This document shows positions 7,804 to 10,257 of a stretch of DNA of 10,257 nt, one piece after another. The notes below the pieces were generated by a model. The model was not told the origin of the DNA, did not search any database, and worked only from the letters and a program-made list of their open reading frames with translations. Within the stretch, counting starts at the first letter, position 1; each line of letters opens with the position of its first letter. The position numbers and the translations under genes are program-made. The DNA is taken from assembly GCA_029257755.1 (NCBI GenBank), contig JARIAP010000049.1:1-10257 (forward strand), read 5' to 3'. The stretch comes from Helicobacter sp. Lineage in GTDB: Bacteria > Campylobacterota > Campylobacteria > Campylobacterales > Helicobacteraceae.

Positions 7804-8556
7804 TTATTTATGCCTATGTGGCATAGAATGAGGCATACCGCCCTTACCTTTTACATGATGAACTTTTCCATTAGAATCTATATCATATGCTTGTCCAAAA
7901 CCTTTTACAAATCTACCATCTTTAAAACAAAGTTTTACTAAATGAAAGTCAAGCATTTCTCTTATTTGAGAAATACCGCCTCCTTTACCAACTTTGTTTT
8001 CAAAACTATCATATACCTTATTAAACAAATCATCTCTAGGTAAAAATTCTACACACACATCATGTGTCAATCTTTTTCTAGCTACAATAGTTTTACTCTT
8101 GCTTTCATCTTCTATAAACATTACTTGAACTGCACTTGGGTTTGCTTTTAAATTGTCATAATGTTGTGCTACTTCACTTACATATAAATAATAATTTCCA
8201 TCATATTTTAATAATGGGGAATAACTAATATGTGGTTTATCATTACTATCCATAGAAGCTAGAAGTATTGTATTAAATTCATCTTTAAATGATTCAACTT
8301 CTTGTGCAATTTGTTCTTCTTTTTTACTAATAGATGAGCATAGAGATATAATTGCATCCTTATAGTCTTTTTCATCTGTTTTAGATGAAAATGGTGCAAA
8401 AACTTCTTTATCATCTGCTTTTATTTTCATTCCATCTGAATTTACATCTACTAATTCAACATTTTTTGTATCAAATCCACCATAATGTTTAACAAGCCCA
8501 ATTAACTCTTCTTTATGATGCTCATTCATATGTTTTTTTATAGTATCAATACTCAT
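7804..8556 (-). CDS. hugZ: HugZ-family heme oxygenase
   Basis: Degrades heme to release iron. HugZ of H. pylori is a dimeric split-beta-barrel (pyridoxamine-phosphate-oxidase fold) heme oxygenase of about 250 aa, and this protein is 250 aa. It begins with a DUF2470-like region (HMNEHHKEEL at 9-18, then HYGG) and continues into the split barrel at about 85-225 (ASMDSNDKPHISYSPLL, YYLYVSEVAQHYDNL, FVKGFGQAYDID). It ends in a His-rich tail with H243, H247 and H249. In H. pylori the heme iron is held by a histidine (His245) in the C-terminal loop, so one of these three is the likely ligand. The ribosome site is a strong AAGGAGA. A long palindrome overlaps the promoter, which suggests repression, possibly by Fur; heme-iron genes are commonly iron-controlled. 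No heme transporter gene is adjacent. Confidence 0.9.
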   Translation of the reverse strand: MSIDTIKKHMNEHHKEELIGLVKHYGGFDTKNVELVDVNSDGMKIKADDKEVFAPFSSKTDEKDYKDAIISLCSSISKKEEQIAQEVESFKDEFNTILLASMDSNDKPHISYSPLLKYDGNYYLYVSEVAQHYDNLKANPSAVQVMFIEDESKSKTIVARKRLTHDVCVEFLPRDDLFNKVYDSFENKVGKGGGISQIREMLDFHLVKLCFKDGRFVKGFGQAYDIDSNGKVHHVKGKGGMPHSMPHRHK

Positions 8557-8584
8557 GATTTCTCCTTGAAATTTTTATTTTCTT

Positions 8585-8590
8585 ATTATA
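8585..8590 (-). promoter_or_regulatory. -10 box of hugZ (extended)
   Basis: The minus strand reads TTATGATATAAT, about 29 nt ahead of the hugZ ATG. Confidence 0.6.
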
Positions 8591-8601
8591 TCATAACTTT
8601 A

Positions 8602-8630
8602 TAAATAAAAATGATAAATATTTTTATTTA
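8602..8630. promoter_or_regulatory. Palindrome over the hugZ -35 region, candidate operator
   Basis: TAAATAAAAAT (8602-8612) and ATTTTTATTTA (8620-8630) are perfect 11-bp inverted arms around a 7-nt centre, GATAAAT. The left part covers the place where a -35 element for hugZ would lie. The A/T-only composition resembles Fur-type operators in this phylum, but A/T richness also makes chance palindromes common. Confidence 0.4.
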
Positions 8631-8671
8631 ATGCAATAAATACAAAAAAATATATTTATTTTACTATTAAA

Positions 8672-8684
8672 TAATCATTGATTA
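8672..8684. promoter_or_regulatory. TAATCATTGATTA palindrome ahead of the microprotein promoter
   Basis: A perfect 6-1-6 inverted repeat (TAATCA, T, TGATTA) ends 14 nt upstream of the TATAAT at 8698, so it sits in the -35 area. It shares ATAATCATT with the E. coli Fur box consensus. Its role as an operator is inference. Confidence 0.35.
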
Positions 8685-8697
8685 ATATTTTAATAGT

Positions 8698-8703
8698 TAT
8701 AAT
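8698..8703 (+). promoter_or_regulatory. -10 box of the microprotein-aguB unit
   Basis: A perfect TATAAT lies 29 nt ahead of the ATG at 8732. The expected leader is about 22 nt. Confidence 0.55.
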
Positions 8704-8731
8704 GTGTATATTTAAATTTAAAGGATTAAGA

Positions 8732-8899
8732 ATGTCAATTTATGAAGATTTTGAAGAAAATGATATTGATAATATGGAAGACAACATCAACGAAGATATG
8801 GAAGATATAATGGAATATGATGATTATGAGGATATTAGTTATTCTAAATATGATGATGATGACTATGAAGACCCAGATTTAGATTATGATGAAGAGTAA
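8732..8899 (+). CDS. Acidic, tyrosine-rich 55-aa microprotein, function unknown
   Basis: I do not recognise this protein. It has 28 Asp/Glu among 55 residues (17 D, 11 E), seven Tyr, one Lys and no Arg, giving a predicted charge near -27 and almost certainly a disordered chain. There is no signal peptide, membrane segment or Cys. The open frame can be extended back to a TTG at 8678, but that extension covers the promoter and has no ribosome site. The ATG at 8732 has AAGGA at 8721-8725, 6 nt away, so it is chosen. The stop is only 11 nt ahead of aguB, so the two are probably cotranscribed and perhaps translationally coupled. Possible roles include cation or basic-protein binding or DNA mimicry; none is shown by the sequence. 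Confidence 0.75.
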   Translation: MSIYEDFEENDIDNMEDNINEDMEDIMEYDDYEDISYSKYDDDDYEDPDLDYDEE

Positions 8900-8910
8900 A
8901 TGGAGTTTAT

Positions 8911-9867
8911 ATGAGTAGAAATAAGAAAACAACAAGTTTTGATATTGCACTTATACAAGATAGCTATGTGTTTAATTGTCTAAAAAAAAATAAAATAGAA
9001 TCACAGACAATATTTGAATCATGGCAAAGAGAACTTTCAGATATAATGAAGCAAAAAACAAAAAAGCATATAGAAGAAGCTAGTAAAAATGCACAGATTG
9101 TAATATTACAAGAACTTCATACAACACAATATTTTTGTCAAAGTGAAGAAACAAAGTATTTTGAATTTGCAAAAGATTTTAATGAAAATGTAAAATTTTT
9201 TAGCAATATCGCAAAAGATTGCAATATTATTCTTGTTACTTCTTTGTTTGAACAAAGAGTTGCAGGTTTATATCATAATACTTCTGTTGTATTTGAAAAA
9301 GATGGTAGCATAGCAGGTAAATACCGAAAAATGCATATTCCAGACGATCCTAAATTTTATGAAAAATTTTATTTTGCTAATGGAGACTTAGGATTTAATC
9401 CTATAAAAACTAGCATAGGGAATCTTGGGGTATTAATATGTTGGGATCAATGGTTTCCTGAAGCAGCTAGACTTATGGCATTAAATGGTGCAGATATATT
9501 AATATACCCTACAGCTATTGGTTGGTTTGACTCCGATAGTGAAGATGAAAAAAAGCGACAACTTGATGCTTGGCAAACAATTCAAAGAGGACATGCAATA
9601 GCAAATGGATTACCACTTGCAAGTGTAAATAGAGTCGGATTTGAACCAGACTTAACAACAAAGGAACAAGGCATTAGATTCTTTGGGAGTAGCTTTATAT
9701 GTGGCACACAGGGAGAAATATTGGCTCAAGCAAGTTGCGATAAAGAAGAAATTTTATATGCAAATATTGATTTAAAAAAAACTAAAGATACAAGAGATAT
9801 TTGGCCATTTTTTCGCGATAGGAGAATAGAACATTATAGTGATTTGCTAAAACTTTATGGAAATTAA
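8911..9867 (+). CDS. aguB: N-carbamoylputrescine amidase (nitrilase superfamily)
   Basis: Hydrolyses N-carbamoylputrescine to putrescine, CO2 and ammonia, the last step of the agmatine route to polyamines (partner: agmatine deiminase AguA, not in this window). The carbon-nitrogen hydrolase triad is present: E68 in LQELHTTQYFCQ, K140 in KYRKMHIPDDP, and the nucleophile C177 in GVLICWDQWFPEAAR. IYPTAIGWF and the C-terminal WPFFRDRRIEHYSDL match the Campylobacter/Helicobacter AguB form closely. At 318 aa it is longer than the usual 290 or so. The excess, about 18 residues, lies between the first strand (ALIQD) and E68, in a Lys-rich helical stretch coded in part by an A9 run at 8982-8990. The ribosome site TGGAG lies between the microprotein stop and the ATG. 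Second gene of a two-gene unit. Confidence 0.93.
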   Translation: MSRNKKTTSFDIALIQDSYVFNCLKKNKIESQTIFESWQRELSDIMKQKTKKHIEEASKNAQIVILQELHTTQYFCQSEETKYFEFAKDFNENVKFFSNIAKDCNIILVTSLFEQRVAGLYHNTSVVFEKDGSIAGKYRKMHIPDDPKFYEKFYFANGDLGFNPIKTSIGNLGVLICWDQWFPEAARLMALNGADILIYPTAIGWFDSDSEDEKKRQLDAWQTIQRGHAIANGLPLASVNRVGFEPDLTTKEQGIRFFGSSFICGTQGEILAQASCDKEEILYANIDLKKTKDTRDIWPFFRDRRIEHYSDLLKLYGN

Positions 9868-10061
9868 TTGCAAAATATTTAATTTTTACATTTAACAAAC
9901 AATATAAACAACTCTTATCAACAATCACTTATTATCATGGTGATGTAGAAAATAGCAAATGTGCTAATGACAAAAAACTTGATTATTTCATATTAGATTC
10001 TATAGGTAATGAAAAATCACTAGAAAAGAAAATAGACATTTTAAAAAAGTATTGCGAGTAG
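9868..10061 (+). pseudogene. Startless open frame after aguB, possible gene remnant
   Basis: The frame with TAG at 10059-10061 is open from 9843, inside the end of aguB, for over 70 codons. It has no ATG, GTG or TTG start. The translation contains plausible protein text such as YYHGDVENSK and KSLEKKIDILKKYCE, with codon use like the neighbours. That length is unusual for chance in such A/T-rich DNA. I cannot name a family. It may be the C-terminal remnant of a gene whose 5' part was deleted next to aguB, or simply a chance open frame. Confidence 0.3.
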
Positions 10062-10257
10062 CAATCATAAGGAAATTATAAATAAAAATACCATATATTA
10101 ATAGTATAGGCATATATTATCATAATAGCATGTATTAAAAAAGCAATATGAAAGGCTATATTGTAATGGGGTTGTTTAGTAAATAAGATTCTTAATGGCA
10201 TCTAACTAAAAAGATTTATATTTTAATAATGCTTTATAGCATATAAGATTCTCTATA
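10062..10257. other. Gene-free A/T-rich tail
   Basis: No frame longer than about 20 codons with a start was found on either strand. It holds a short hairpin, ATGCT-TTAT-AGCAT (10229-10242), and a minus-strand TATGCTATAAA (TATAAA at 10233-10238) one base away from the extended -10 used elsewhere in the window. It also holds two copies of ATAAGATTCT. Nothing else is supported. Confidence 0.4.

Noticed and set aside
8678..8731. TTG at 8678 as the start of the acidic microprotein
   Set aside because: The extension overlaps the TATAAT and the palindrome and lacks a ribosome site; its hydrophobic residues do not resemble the rest of the protein.
10051..10065. ATTGC-GAGTA-GCAAT hairpin as a terminator after the startless frame
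   Set aside because: The stem is only 5 bp and no T-tract follows.
1..10257. CRISPR array, insertion sequence, phage or toxin-antitoxin module
   Set aside because: No regularly spaced repeats, transposase motifs or terminal inverted repeats with target duplications were found, and no paired small toxin-like genes; all sizeable genes have housekeeping or family assignments.

Overview
The window is very A+T-rich and densely coded. Several genes are characteristic of Campylobacterota: a HugZ-type heme oxygenase, an N-carbamoylputrescine amidase with the epsilonproteobacterial LQELH active-site segment, AcnB, and a Tgt close to the Helicobacter form. Promoters are mostly a lone TATAAT -10, often preceded by TGn, with no clear -35 box, which is also usual for this phylum. 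The best guess is a chromosomal segment of a Helicobacter species other than H. pylori. I see no insertion sequence, phage gene, CRISPR array or rRNA.

Layout, left to right. Bases 1-166 (minus) are the first 55 codons of a RavA-type MoxR AAA+ ATPase that runs off the left edge. Divergent from it is a strongly modified MoaC-family protein (391-1041, plus). It has lost key active-site residues and carries a long Gln/Lys-rich insertion. Next come a DEDDy 3'-5' exonuclease of the PolB-like type (1122-1925, minus), then tgt for tRNA queuosine (2073-3200, plus), which ends at a hairpin terminator and converges on acnB (3268-5841, minus). cysK (5990-6910, plus) diverges from acnB. It is followed by a tRNA-Val(GAC) gene (6973-7048, minus), a GNAT acetyltransferase (7164-7616, plus) and hugZ (7804-8556, minus). 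A 55-residue, extremely acidic, tyrosine-rich microprotein gene (8732-8899, plus) sits 11 nt ahead of aguB (8911-9867, plus). The last 390 bases hold no intact gene, only a startless open frame that may be a gene remnant.

The genes are mostly single transcription units with housekeeping roles: TCA cycle (AcnB), cysteine synthesis (CysK), polyamine synthesis (AguB), tRNA modification (Tgt), heme iron release (HugZ). The only likely operon is microprotein-aguB. I find no convincing multi-gene novel system. The points most worth following are the degenerate MoaC paralogue, the acidic microprotein, the palindromes around the hugZ/microprotein divergent promoters, and an A-A mismatch in the tRNA-Val acceptor stem.
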